Source of the DNA: Zeus faber
Lineage: Eukaryota; Chordata; Actinopteri; Zeiformes; Zeidae
Assembly (NCBI GenBank): GCA_960531495.1
Contig: OY482859.1
Location: 31,998,406-32,062,405, forward strand
Length of the DNA stretch: 64,000 nt
Reading direction: 5' to 3'
Shown: in pieces, positions 50,101-62,300 of the stretch
Numbering within the stretch: the first letter of the stretch is position 1
Layout: each line of letters begins with the position of its first letter
Notes under the pieces: generated by a model
The model's database searches: none
Told to the model about the DNA's origin: nothing
The model's input: only the letters and a program-made list of their open reading frames with translations
Translations under genes and position numbers: made by a program

Positions 50101-53100
50101 GATTTAAACGTCGAAAAGGGGAATTGCTTAAACGCTTCAGTCATTACTCTGTGTGACAGTGTCAGACAGTTTAAATACAATGGTGAACTAGTATATGCTG
50201 CTAAAGTGTTGTTTGTCAACCAGTTTTAGGCCCATCTAACATTTATTTGTCGAGTTAGGATCATTTTCATCATAGTGTGCACATGTGGGAAAAAACGCAT
50301 TTTCAGCCGATTTAAACGTCGAAAAGGGGAATTGGTTAAACGCTTCAGTCATTACTCTGTGTGACAGTGTCAGACAGTTTAAATACAATGGTGAACTAGT
50401 ATATGCTGCTAAAGTGTTGTTTGTCAAACAGTTTTAGGCCCATCTAACATGTATTTGTCGAGTTATGGTCATTTTCATCATTATGTGCACATGTGGGAAA
50501 AAACGCATTTTCAGCCGATTTAAACGTCGAAAAGGGGAATTGCTTGAACGCTTCAGTCATTACTCTGTGTGACAGTGTCAGACAGTTTAAATACAATGGT
50601 GAACTAGTATATGCTGCTAAAGTGTTGTTTGTCAACCAGTTTTAGGCCCATCTAACATGTATTTGTCGAGTTATGGTCATTTTCATCATTATGTGCACAT
50701 GTGGGAAAAAACGCATTTTCAGCCGATTTAAACGTCGAAAAGGCGAATTGGTTATAAGCTACAGTCATTACTCTGTGTGACAGTGACAGACAGTTTAAAT
50801 ACAATGATGAACTAGTATATGCTGCTAAAGTGTTGTTGGTCAAACAGTTTTAGGCCCATATAAAATGGATTTTTCGAGTTATGATCATTTTCAGAACTTT
50901 GGACGATTTGCGGTCTAGCTGAATTAGAGAAACACCGAACCTTTGTCTCTTTATAGGTGAATGATTCAGAATGCTGCCGTACACCATTGAAATCTAATAT
51001 GAGGAACTATTATGTGCTTCTTAAGTGTTTCTCACAGACCTCTAGGCCCATCTAACATGTATTTGTGGAGTTTTGATCACGTCAGAACTTTGGACGGTTT
51101 GCTGTCTAGCTGAATTAGAGAAACACTGAACCATTGTCTCATCAAAGGTGAATGGTTCAGAATGCTGCAGTACAGCATAGAAATTTGATTAATATGATGA
51201 ACTATTATGTGGTCCATAAGTGTTTCTCACAGAGTTTTAAGCCCATCTAACATGAATTTTTCGAGTTATGATAATTTTCAGAACTTTGGACGGTTTGCTG
51301 TCTAACTGAATTAGAGAAACACCGACCCATTGTCTCTTCAGAGGTGAATGATTCAGAATGCTGCAGTACAGCATAGAAATTAAATTAATATGATGAACTA
51401 TTATGTGCTTCTTAAATGTTTCTCACAGATTTCTATGCCCATCTAACATGTATTTGTGGAGTTAGGATCATTTTCATCATAGTGTGCACATGGGGGAAAA
51501 AACGCATTTTCAGCCGATTTAAACGTCGAAAAGGGGAATTGGTTAAACGCTTCAGTCATTACTCTGTGTGACAGTGTCAGACAGTTTAAATACAATGGTG
51601 AACTAGTATATGCTGCTAAAGCGTTGTTTGTCAAACAGTTTTAGGCCCATACAACATGTATTTGTTGAGGTATGAGCATTTTCAGAACTTGTGACGGTTT
51701 GCTGTCTAGCTGAATAAGAGAAACACCGAACCATTGTCTCTTCAGAGGTGAATGATTCAGAATGCTGCAGTACAGCATAGAAATTTAATTAATATGATGA
51801 ACTATTATGTGCTTCTTAAGTGTTTCTCACAGATTTCTAGGCCCATCTAACATGTATTTGTGGAGTTATGATCATTTTCATCATTGTGTGCACATGTGGG
51901 AAAAAACGCATTTTCAGCCGATTTAAACGTCGAAAAGGGGAATTGGTTAAACGCTTCAGTCATTACTCTGTGTGACAGTGTCAGACAGTTTAAATACAAT
52001 GGTGAACTAGTATATGCTGCTAAAGTGTTGTTTGTCAAACAGTTTTAGGCCCATCTAACATGTATTTGTCGAGTTATGGTCATTTTCATCATTATGTGCA
52101 CATGTGGGAAAAAACGCATTTTCAGCCGATTTAAACGTCGAAAAGGGGAATTGCTGAAACGCTTCAGTCATTACTCTGTGTGACAGTGTCAGACAGTTTA
52201 AATACAATGGTGAACTAGTATATGCTGCTAAAGTGTTGTTTGTCAAACAGTTTTAGGCCCATACAACATGTATTTGTTGAGGTATGAGCATTTTCAGAAC
52301 TTGTGACGGTTTGCTGTCTAGCTGAATTAGAGAAACACCGAACCATTGTCTCTTCAGAGGTGAATGATTCAGAATGCTGCAGTACAGCATAGAAATTTAA
52401 TTAATATGATGAACTATTATGTGCTTCTTAAGTGTTTCTCACAGATTTCTAGGCCCATCTAACATGTATTTGTGGAGTTATGATCATTTTCATCATTGTG
52501 TGCACATGTGGGAAAAAACGCATTTTCAGCCGATTTGAACGTCGAAAAGGGTAATTGGTTAAACGCTTCAGTCATTACTCTGTGTGACAGTGTCAGACAG
52601 TTTAAATACAATGGGGAACTAGTATATGCTGCTAAAGTGTTGTTTGTCAACCAGTTTTAGGCCCATCTAACATGTATTTGTCGAGTTATGGTCATTTTCA
52701 TCATTATGTGCTCATGTGGGAAAAAACGCATTTTCAGCCGATTTAAACGTCGAAAAGGGGAATTGCTTAAACGCTTCAGTCATTACTCTGTGTGACAGTT
52801 TCAGACAGTTTAAATACAATGGGGAACTAGTATATGCTGCTAAAGTGTTGTTTGTCAACCAGTTTTAGGCCCATCTAACATGTATTTGTCGAGTTAGGAT
52901 CATTTTCATCATAGTGTGCACATGTGGGAAAAAACGCATTTTCAGCCGATTTAAACGTCGACAAGGGGAATTGGTTAAACGCTTCAGTCATTACTCTGTG
53001 TGACAGTGTCAGACAGTTTAAATACAATGGTGAACTAGTATATGCTGCTAAAGTGTTGTTTGTCAACCAGTTTTAGGCCCATCTAACATGTATTTGTCGA

Positions 53101-54832
53101 GTTAGGATCATTTTCATCATAGTGTGCACATGTGGGAAAAAACGCATTTTCAGCCGATTTAAACGTCGAAAAGGGGAATTGGTTAAACGCTTCAGTCATT
53201 ACTCTGTGTGACAGTGTCAGACAGTTTAAATACAATGGTGAACTAGTATATGCTGCTAAAGTGTTGTTTGTCAACCAGTTTTAGGCCCATCTAACATGTA
53301 TTTGTGGAGTTATGATCATTTTCATCATTGTGTGCACATGTGGGAAAAAACGCATTTTCAGCCGATTTAAACGTCGAAAAGGGGAATTGGTTAAACGCTT
53401 CAGTCATTACTCTGTGTGACAGTGTCAGACAGTTTAAATACAATGGTGAACTAGTATATGCTGCTAAAGTGTTGTTTGTCAAACAATTTTAGGCCCATCT
53501 AACATGTATTTGTCGAGTTATGGTCATTTCATCATTATGTGCACATGTGGGAAAAAACGCATTTTCAGCCGATTTAAACGTCGAAAAGGGGAATTGCTTA
53601 AACGCTTCAGTCATTACTCTGTGTGACAGTGTCAGACAGTTTAAATACAATGGTGAACTAGTATATGCTGCTAAAGTGTTGTTTGTCAACCAGTTTTAGG
53701 CCCATCTAACATGTATTTGTCGAGTTAGGATCATTTTCATCATAGTGTGCACATGTGGGAAAAAACGCATTTTCAGCCGATTTAAACGTCGAAAAGGGGA
53801 ATTGGTTAAACGCTTCAGTCATTACTCTGTGTGACAGTGTCAGACAGTTTAAATACAATGGTGAACTAGTATATGCTGCTAAAGTGTTGTTTGTCAAACA
53901 ATTTTAGGCCCATCTAACATGTATTTGTCGAGTTATGGTCATTTCATCATTATGTGCACATGTGGGAAAAAACGCATTTTCAGCCGATTTAAACGTCGAA
54001 AAGGGGAATTGCTTAAACGCTTCAGTCATTACTCTGTGTGACAGTGTCAGACAGTTTAAATACAATGGTGAACTAGTATATGCTGCTAAAGTGTTGTTTG
54101 TCAACCAGTTTTAGGCCCATCTAACATGTATTTGTCGAGTTAGGATCATTTTCATCATAGTGTGCACATGTGGGAAAAAACGCATTTTCAGCCGATTTAA
54201 ACGTCGAAAAGGGGAATTGGTTAAACGCTTCAGTCATTACTCTGTGTGACAGTGTCAGACAGTTTAAATACAATGGTGAACTAGTATATGCTGCTAAAGT
54301 GTTGTTTGTCAAACAGTTTTAGGCCCATACAACATGTATTTGTCGAGGTATGAGCACTTTCAGAACATTGGACGGTTTGCTGTCTAGCTGAATTAGAGAA
54401 ACACCGAACCATTGTCTCTTCAGAGGTGAATGATTCAGAATGCTGCAGGACAGCATAGAAATTTTATTAATATGATGAACTATTATGTGCTTCCTAAGTT
54501 TTTCTCTCAGATTTCTATGCCCATCTAACATGTATTTCTGGAGTTATGATCATTTTCAGAACTTGTGACGGTTTGCTGTCTAACTGAATTAGAGAAACAC
54601 CGAACCATTGTCTCTTCAGAGGTGAATGATTCAGAATGCTGCAGTACAGCATAGAAATTTAATTAATATGATGAACTATTATGTGCTTCTTAAGTGTTTC
54701 TCACAGATTTCTAGGCCCATCTAACATGTATTTGTGGAGTTATGATCATTTTCATCATTGTGTGCACATGTGGGAAAAAACGCATTTTCAGCCGATTTAA
54801 ACGTCGAAAAGGGGAATTGGTTAAACGCTTCT
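47168..54832 (+). repeat. Satellite array, forward block (A monomers 208 bp, B monomers about 196-200 bp)
   Basis: A monomers repeat at exactly 208 bp in long runs (for example 49,612, 49,820, 50,028, 50,236, 50,444, 50,652). They share GGGAAAAAACGCATTTTCAG, TTTAAACGTCGAAAAGG and GTGACAGTGTCAGACAG. B monomers share the head GGCCCAT-AACATGTATTTGT-GAG and a related tail (GATGAACTATTATGTGCTTC) but differ in the middle (GCTGTCTAGCTGAATTAGAG, ATTCAGAATGCTGCAG). A and B are thus diverged halves of one family. Around 47,985-49,207 an A-A-B trimer of about 611 bp repeats, and near 53,495-54,324 a 415-bp A-A dimer repeats with a shared 1-bp deletion. No CENP-B-box match was seen. Confidence 0.93.
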
Positions 54833-54914
54833 GTCAGTTCAGACAGTTTTAGGCCCATGTTAAACTCAGTCACAGATTTTATTATTAATATGATGAACTA
54901 TTATGTGCTTCTGG
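54833..54914. other. Satellite polarity-switch junction
   Basis: A forward A monomer breaks off after GGTTAAACGCTTC. Then come TGTCAGTTCAGACAGTTTTAGG (a fusion of two places in the A monomer that share CAGTTT), a short piece TTAAACTCAGTCACAG, and the end of a B monomer (TATGATGAACTATTATG). From about 54,915 the satellite runs in the opposite orientation (TGACAAACAACACTTTAGC). The scrambled, microhomology-bearing join indicates a repair-mediated inversion or a head-to-head fusion of arrays. Confidence 0.85.
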
Positions 54915-57900
54915 CTGACAAACAACACTTTAGCAGCACATACTAGTTTATCATTGTATTTAAACTGTCTGACACTGTCACATAGAGTAATGACTGAAGC
55001 GTTTAACCGTTCCGCCAAATCGACGTTTAAATCGACTGAAAATGCGTTTTTTCCCACGTGTAGACTTTGATGAAAATTATCTGAAATCGAAAAATACATT
55101 TTATATGGGCCTAAAACTGGTTGACAAACAAGACTTTAGCAGCACATACTAGTTCATCATTGTATTTAAACTGACTGACACTGTCATATAGAGTAATGAC
55201 TGAAGCGTTTAACCGTTCCGCCAAATCGAAGTTTAAATCGACTGAAAATGCGTTTTTTCCCACGTGTAGACATTGATGAAAATTATCATAACTCGAAAAA
55301 TACATTTTATATGGGCCTAAAACTGGTTGACAAACAAGACTTTAGCTGCACATACTAGTTTATCATTGTATTTAAACTGTCTTTGAGAAAGACTTAAGAA
55401 GCACATAATTGTTCCTCATATTAATTAAAGTTATATGGTGTACTGCAGCATTCTGAATCATTCACCTACAAAGAGACAATGGTTCGGTGTTTCTCTAATT
55501 CAGCTCGACAGCAAATCGTCCAAAGTTCTGAAAATGATCATAACTCCACAAATACATGTTAGATGGGCCTAGAACTCTGTGAGAAACACTTAAGAAGCAC
55601 ATAATAGTTCATCATATTAATTAAATTTCTATGCTGTACTGCAGTATACTGAATCATGCACCTACAAAGAAACAATTGTTCGGTGTTTCTCAAATTCAGC
55701 TAGACAGCAAATCGTCCAAAGTTCTGAAAATGATCATAACTCGAAAAATACATTTTATATGGGCCTAAAACTGGTTGACAAACAACACTTTAGCAGCACA
55801 TACTAGTTTATCATTGTATTTAAACTGTCTGACACTGTCACATAGAGTAATGATTGAAGCGTTTAACCGTTCCATCAAATCGACGTTAAAATCGGCTGAA
55901 AATGCATTTTTTCCCACATGTGTAGACTTTGATGAAAATTATCAGAACTCGAAAAATACATTTTATATGGGCCTAAAACTGGTTGACAAACAAGACATAA
56001 GCAGCACATACTAGTTCATCATTGTATTTAAACTGTCTTTGAGAAAGACTTAAGAGGCAAAATAATTGTTCCTCATATTAATTAAAGTTATATGGTGTAC
56101 TGCAGCATTCTGAATCATTCACCTACAAAGAGACAATGGTTCGGTGTTTCTCTAATTCAGCTCGACAGCAAATCGTCCAAAGTTCTGAAAATGATCATAA
56201 CTCCACAAATACATGTTAGATGGGCCTAGAACTCTGTGAGAAACACTTAAGAAGCACATAATAGTTCATCATATTAATTAAATTTCTATGCTGTACTGCA
56301 GTATTCTGAATCATGCGCCTACAAAGAGACAATGGTTCGGTGTTTCTCTAATTCAGCTAGACAGCAAACGGTCCAAAGTTCGGAAAATGATCATAACTCG
56401 AAAAATACATTTTATATGGGCCTAAAACTGGTTGGCAAACAACACATTAGCAGCACATACTAGTTTATCATCGTATTTACACTTTCTGACACTGTCACAT
56501 AGAGTAATGACTGAAGCGTTCAACCGATTCGCCTTTTCGACGTTTAAATCGGCTGAAAATGCGTTTTTTCTCACGTGTAGACTTTGATGAAAATTATCAG
56601 AACTCGAAAAATACATTTTATTTGGGCCTAAAACTGGTTGACAAACAAGACTTTAGCAGCACATACTAGTTTATCATTGTATTTAAACTGTCTGACACTG
56701 TCACATAGAGTAATGACTGAAGTGTTTAACCGTTCCGCCAAATCGACGTTTAAATCGACTGAAAATGCGTTTTTTCCCACGTGTAGACATTGATGAAAAT
56801 TATCATAACTCTAAAAATACATTTTATATGGGCCTAAAACTGGTTGACAAACAAGACTTTAGCTGCACATACTAGTTTATCATTGTATTTAAACTGTCTG
56901 ACACTGTCACAGAGTAATGGCTGAAGCGTTTAACCGATCCGCCTTTTCGATGTTTAAATCGGCTGAAAATGCGTTTTTTCCCACATGTGTAGACTTTGAT
57001 GAAAATTATCATAACTCGAAAAATACATTTTATATGGGCCTAAAACTGGTTGACAAACAACACTTTAGCAGCACATACTAGTTTATCATTGTATTTAAAC
57101 TGTCTTTGCGAAAGACTTAAGAAGCACATAATTGTTCCTCATATTAATTAAAGTTATATGGTGTACTGCAGCACTCAAAATCATGCACCTACAAAGAGAA
57201 AATTGTTCGGTGTTTCTCTAATTCAGCTAGACAGCAAATCGTCCAAAGTTCTGAACATGATCATAACTCGAAAAATACATTTTAAATGGGCCTAAAACTG
57301 TTTGAAAAACAACACTTTAGCAGCACATACTAGTTTATCATTGTATTTAAACTGTCTGACACTGTCACATAGTAATGGCTGAAGCGTTTAACCGATCCGC
57401 CTTTTCGACGTTTAAATCGGCTGAAAATGCGTTTTTTCCCACATGTGTAGACTTTGATGAAAATTATCATAACTCGAAAAATACATTTTATATGGGCCTA
57501 AAACTGGTTGACAAACAAGACTTTAGCAGCACATACTAGTTCATCATTGAATTTAAACTGTCTTTGAGAAAGACTTAAGAAGCAAAATAATTGTTTCTCA
57601 TATTAATTAAAGTTATATGGTGTACTGCAGCATTCTGAATCATTCACCTACAAAGAGACAATGGTTCGGTGTTTCTCTAATTCAGCTAGACAGCAAATCG
57701 TCCAAAGTCCTGAAAATGATCATAACTCCACAAATACATGTTAGATGGGCCTAGAACTCTGTGAGAAACACTTAAGAAGCACATAATAGTTCATCATATT
57801 AATTAAATTTCTATGCTGTACTGAAGTATTCTGAATCATGCACCTACAAAGAGACAATGGTTCGGTGTTTCTCTAATTCAGCTAGACAGCAAATCGTCCA

Positions 57901-59263
57901 AAGTTCTGAAAATGATCATAACTCGAAAAATACATTTTATATGGGCCTAAAACTGGTTGACAAACAACACTTTAGCAGCACATACTAGTTTATCATTGTA
58001 TTTAAACTGTCTGACACTGTCACATAGAGTAATGACTGAAGCGTTTAACCGTTCCGCCAAATCGACGTTAAAATCGGCTGAAAATGCGTTTTTTCCCACG
58101 TGTAGACTTTGATGAAAATTATCAAAACTCGAAAAATACATTTTATATGGGCCTAAAACTGGTTGACAAACAAGACTTTAGTAGCACATACTAGTTTATC
58201 ATTGTATTTAAACTGCCTGACACTGTCACAGAGTAATGGCTGAAGCGTTTAACCGATCCGCCTTTTCGACGTTTAAATCGGCTGAAAATGCGTTTTTTCC
58301 CACATGTGTAGACTTTGATGAAAATTATCATAACTCGAAAAACACATTTTATATGGGCCTAAAACTGGTTGACAAACAAGACTTTAGCAGCACATACTAG
58401 TTTATCATTGTATTTAAACTGTCTTTGAGAAAGACATAAGAAGCACATAATAGTTCCTAATATTCATTAAAGTTATATGGTGTACTGCAGCATTCTAAAT
58501 CATGCGCCTACAAAGAGACAATGGTTCGGTGTTTCTCTAATTCAGCTAGACAGCAAATCGTCCAAAGTTCTGAAAATGATCATAACTCGAAAAATACATT
58601 TTATATGGGCCTAAAACTGGTTGACAAACAACACTTTAGCAGCACATACTAGTTTATCATTGTATTTAAACTGTCTGACACTGTCACATAGAGTAATGAC
58701 TGAAGCGTTTAACCGTTCCGCCAAATCGACGTTAAAATCGGCTGAAAATGCGTTTTTTCCCACGTGTAGACTTTGATGAAAATTATCAGAACTCGAAAAA
58801 TACATTTTATGTGGGCCTAAAACTGTTTGACAAACAACACTTTAGCAGCACATACTAGTTGATCATTGTATTTAAACTGTCTGACACTGTCACATAGAGT
58901 AATGACTGAAGCGTTTAACCGTTCCGCCAAATCGACGTTTAAATCGGCTGAAAATGCGTTTTTTCCCACGTGTAGACTTTGATGAAAATTATCAGAACTC
59001 GAAAAATACATTTTATATGGGCCTAAAACTGGTTGACAAACAAGACATTAGCAGCACATACTAGTTCATCATTGTATTTAAACTGTCTTTGAGAAAGACT
59101 TAAGAAGCAAAATAATTTTTCCTCATATTAATTAAAGTTATATGGTGTACGGCAGCATCCTGAATCATTCACCTACAAAGAGACAATGGTTCGGTGTCTC
59201 TCTAATTCAGCTCGACAGCAAATCGTCCAAAGTTCTGAAAATGATCATAACTCGAAAAATACA
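54915..59263 (-). repeat. Satellite array, inverted block of a diverged subfamily
   Basis: Monomers of about 206 bp (A') and about 190-200 bp (B') are reverse complements of the forward types. Consistent differences include CGTTCCGCCAAATCGACG, or CGATCCGCCTTTTCGACG, where the forward block has a different spacer. CACGTGTAGACTTTGATG replaces the forward ATGATGAAAATGATC-type region, and CGAAAAATACATTTTATATG replaces ACATGTATTTGT. Divergence between neighbours is higher than in the forward block, implying an older or less homogenised array. Its right end is cut in mid-monomer by the LINE tail. Confidence 0.92.

Positions 59264-59288
<25 letters not shown>
59264..59288 (-). other. LINE poly(A) tail
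   Basis: Twenty-five T on the plus strand at the boundary between satellite and LINE 3' UTR. The first four may belong to the satellite, which normally reads ACATTTTATATG here. Confidence 0.88.
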
Positions 59289-59294
<6 letters not shown>

Positions 59295-59392
59295 AAAATA
59301 CAGAATCATCAACAGTAACAATCATGCCAAGAAAACATTTTTAAACACTTGGGAAATACATGTTTTCCCTTTTTCTCCCATTCTCTATCCTA

Positions 59393-62300
59393 TCAGAATG
59401 CGAAGGAGAGAGAGTGGCATTCAGTTTCCTGGAGTAGGGTAGTTTGTTGCATGAATTGGCTTACAAAAAGGTCTTTGTTTCCTCCATATATCAACGATAG
59501 GTGGGCTTTTAGTGAGTTTCCAAAGAGGCTTTGTATGCTTACGTCTCTACCCTCATATAGTGCCAAGTTCCTTCTTGTCCATGTTGCGCGCCTGGCAAAT
59601 GCCAGCACAGTGTTTATCAGTAAGTTTTCCGTTGGACTCTTTGTTTTGGGGGGGGGGGCAAACATGTAGGCCCAGTCCCATGTAAGCCCTGTTAGTCTCC
59701 TAAGGCCACAATGTTCCACCAGTAGGCTCTTGACCCTCTCCCTATAGTTCGTGAGGGCCGTGCACCTAAGGAACAGGTGCTCAATGTCTTCTGCTTCTTC
59801 CATGCAGACCGCACACTCCCTCTTGTGCAAGTCTTTGTGTATTTGATGCAGGATGATGTCAGTAAAAATCCTCCTGTGCCTTATCTTGAAATCCAGGTGG
59901 AAGATGGCTGATGTGGCAAAAGGGATTTCCATGTTGTTCCATATATTTCTAATTGAATAGCCAGGAAATATCCTTGACCAGGCCTTTTCTGAAGCTGGAA
60001 TTGTCACAATCTTTGAAATGAGTAATCTATACCAGTCTCTGGTTTTCACTGATTGGATGGTGGGGAATTTTCCTCTAAGGCACAGGAGGAAGTTCAGGGC
60101 ATCATCCTGCACCTTGGGTCCTTTCTCTTTGAGCATGCCTCGCCACTCAGGTAGTAGGCTTTGATCAAATTTTTCCCCGAAAGAGACAATCAGTTTTTCC
60201 CTGTATTGCACCTTCCATCTGTCTAATTCCCAAAGTACATTCCCTATATCAAAGTTCCCTTTGTGGTCGGTCACCTGTCCCACTCTTGTTAGGCCTGCTG
60301 CCGTCAAGTGACTGCTGACGAGGTTTCTCCCATTATAGGTGAAGCATGGATTCGAGAGGAAAGGTAACTGCAGCACATGCTCTTTTTTACTGCACTCGGG
60401 TCTGAGGTGGGGGAGTATCCTTCCCCATGCCTCCAGCACCTCCTGGTAGAAGCCCGGCAGGCCACTGTAGGTTTTTCTGGGGTAGTGGGTACAGAGATTG
60501 TATTTGCTCCTCTCCCCAAACTCCGCCAGGTAGCCTGCGAGTGCGTCCTCCCAGGGATACTGCCTGGTCGAATCCAAGAATTTCCCTATCAATTTAACCC
60601 TCAGTGCGTCTCTTTTGGCACCAATGTCAATCAGCCCTAATCCCCCCTCCCGTTTATTAGCAATTAACGTCCTGTGGGCGATCATATTTCCCTTACCCTT
60701 CCAAAGAAAGGAGGATATCTCACCGTTCAATGAATTTAGTGCCCAATCGGGCAGCTCACAGGTTCCCAAAGCATGATTAATTTTTGACAGCACTAAGGCA
60801 TTAGATACTATTACCTTTCCTTTTAGACTAAGCCCCCTCGCCCTCCACAGGTTCAAGGTACACTGTATTTTAATTATCACACTCTTCCATGTTTTATCTC
60901 TTGCTTCACTCTCGTCTTTCCCAATGTACACACCCAAGATTTCTCTGCACCCTGTGGTCTCTTTAAGGCCCCATTTGTTTATCGTTTTTTGATTCTTACC
61001 GCAGAACATTATTGCAGATTTTTCTTTATTGATTCTTGCGCCAGAGGCTTTCTCATAGGCCCCTAGGTGTTTGAAGACATGGTCTATGCTGTCACCATCC
61101 GAGACCATGATATTAATGTCGTCTGCATATTGGACTATTTTGGTTTTGTTGCCATTTGGCGTTAAGATACCTTTTATATTTTTGTCTTTCAGTATTAGGA
61201 GTGCGAGGGGTTCTGCGACCAGGGTGTATAGCAGAGCTGAGAGGGGGCATCCCTGTCTCACAGACCTCTCGATCCGAATGTCCCTGGTGAGAAGTCCGTT
61301 GCATTTCACCCTGCTACTCGCACTTCGATATAACACCTTGATCCAATCGATGAACTTTGCTCCGAAGCCGAACTTTTCCATTACGGACCAGAGGAACGGA
61401 TGCTCAACCCTGTCAAAAGCTTTTTCTAGGTCTACTCCAAGCAGCAGGCCCCTCTGCATAGTCATTGTTTTTACTGTATCCCTAATTGTATTGATGGAGT
61501 CTGTAATATCTCTGCCTGGGATACTGTAAGTTTGCGTATTGCTGATGATTGAGCCTATTACTGCTTTAAGTCTATTAGCCAGAATTTTTGCCAGAATCTT
61601 GTAATCTGAATTGAGTAGGCTAATTGGCCTATAGTTTTTCAGTTGGTTCCGGCATCCTTTATTCTTAAATACAATTGTGATGATACCTTTTGTGAGGGAG
61701 TCCGGAGTTGTCTGGTTTACTCTAATACTAGTGTAAAGTTTTAGCAGCAAGGGGGCTAGCTGGGCTTTGAAGCACTGGTAGAACTCTGTCGAGATTCCGT
61801 CTGGGCCTGGGCTTTTGTTCTTATTTAGTCCATCTATTGCCAGTTCTACTTCCGCTAATGTGATTACCGTGTCGCACTCTTCTTTGTCGATGTGATTTAT
61901 TTCCCTATCAATACATTCCAGTATTTCTTTAGTTTGTTTTGGATTGGAGCTGTTACTAGTAAAGAGGTTCTCGTAATACCTATGTATTTCGTCCAGTATG
62001 TCTTCCTGCTCAACTATTATTTCCCCCTTACTATTTTCAATCGGACCCATTCTGGCTTTGTTTTGTTTTTTTTTTTCTAGGCCAAGGAAAAAAGCTGTAC
62101 ATTTCTCCCCATCTGTGATATTTTTAAATCTACTTCTAACAGCTGCTCCTATGCATCTTTTCTTTTCAAAAGAGTGAAGTTTAGCTTCATATTCTTCAAA
62201 TTTTGCACAACTTCTGTCAGGGTCATGGTCAAGTAATGTAATTTCTTTTGCGAGGAGGTCCCTTAATGTTCTCTCCTCCATTCCTTCCCGCCATCCTTTC

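Noticed and set aside
49612..50843. A conserved 63-codon minus-strand frame (starting MTNNTLAAYTSSPLY) in almost every A satellite monomer
   Set aside because: Its conservation simply follows the near-identity of the monomers. The frame is absent or altered in B and in the inverted subfamily, and no promoter or known protein is associated.
47168..59263. CRISPR-like array of regular repeats
   Set aside because: The whole 208-bp unit is repeated with no unique spacers, no leader and no cas genes, and the context is a vertebrate genome.
61071..61529. Plus-strand open frame of 152 codons opposite the LINE reverse transcriptase
   Set aside because: Antisense to the most conserved part of ORF2, with no recognisable domain.
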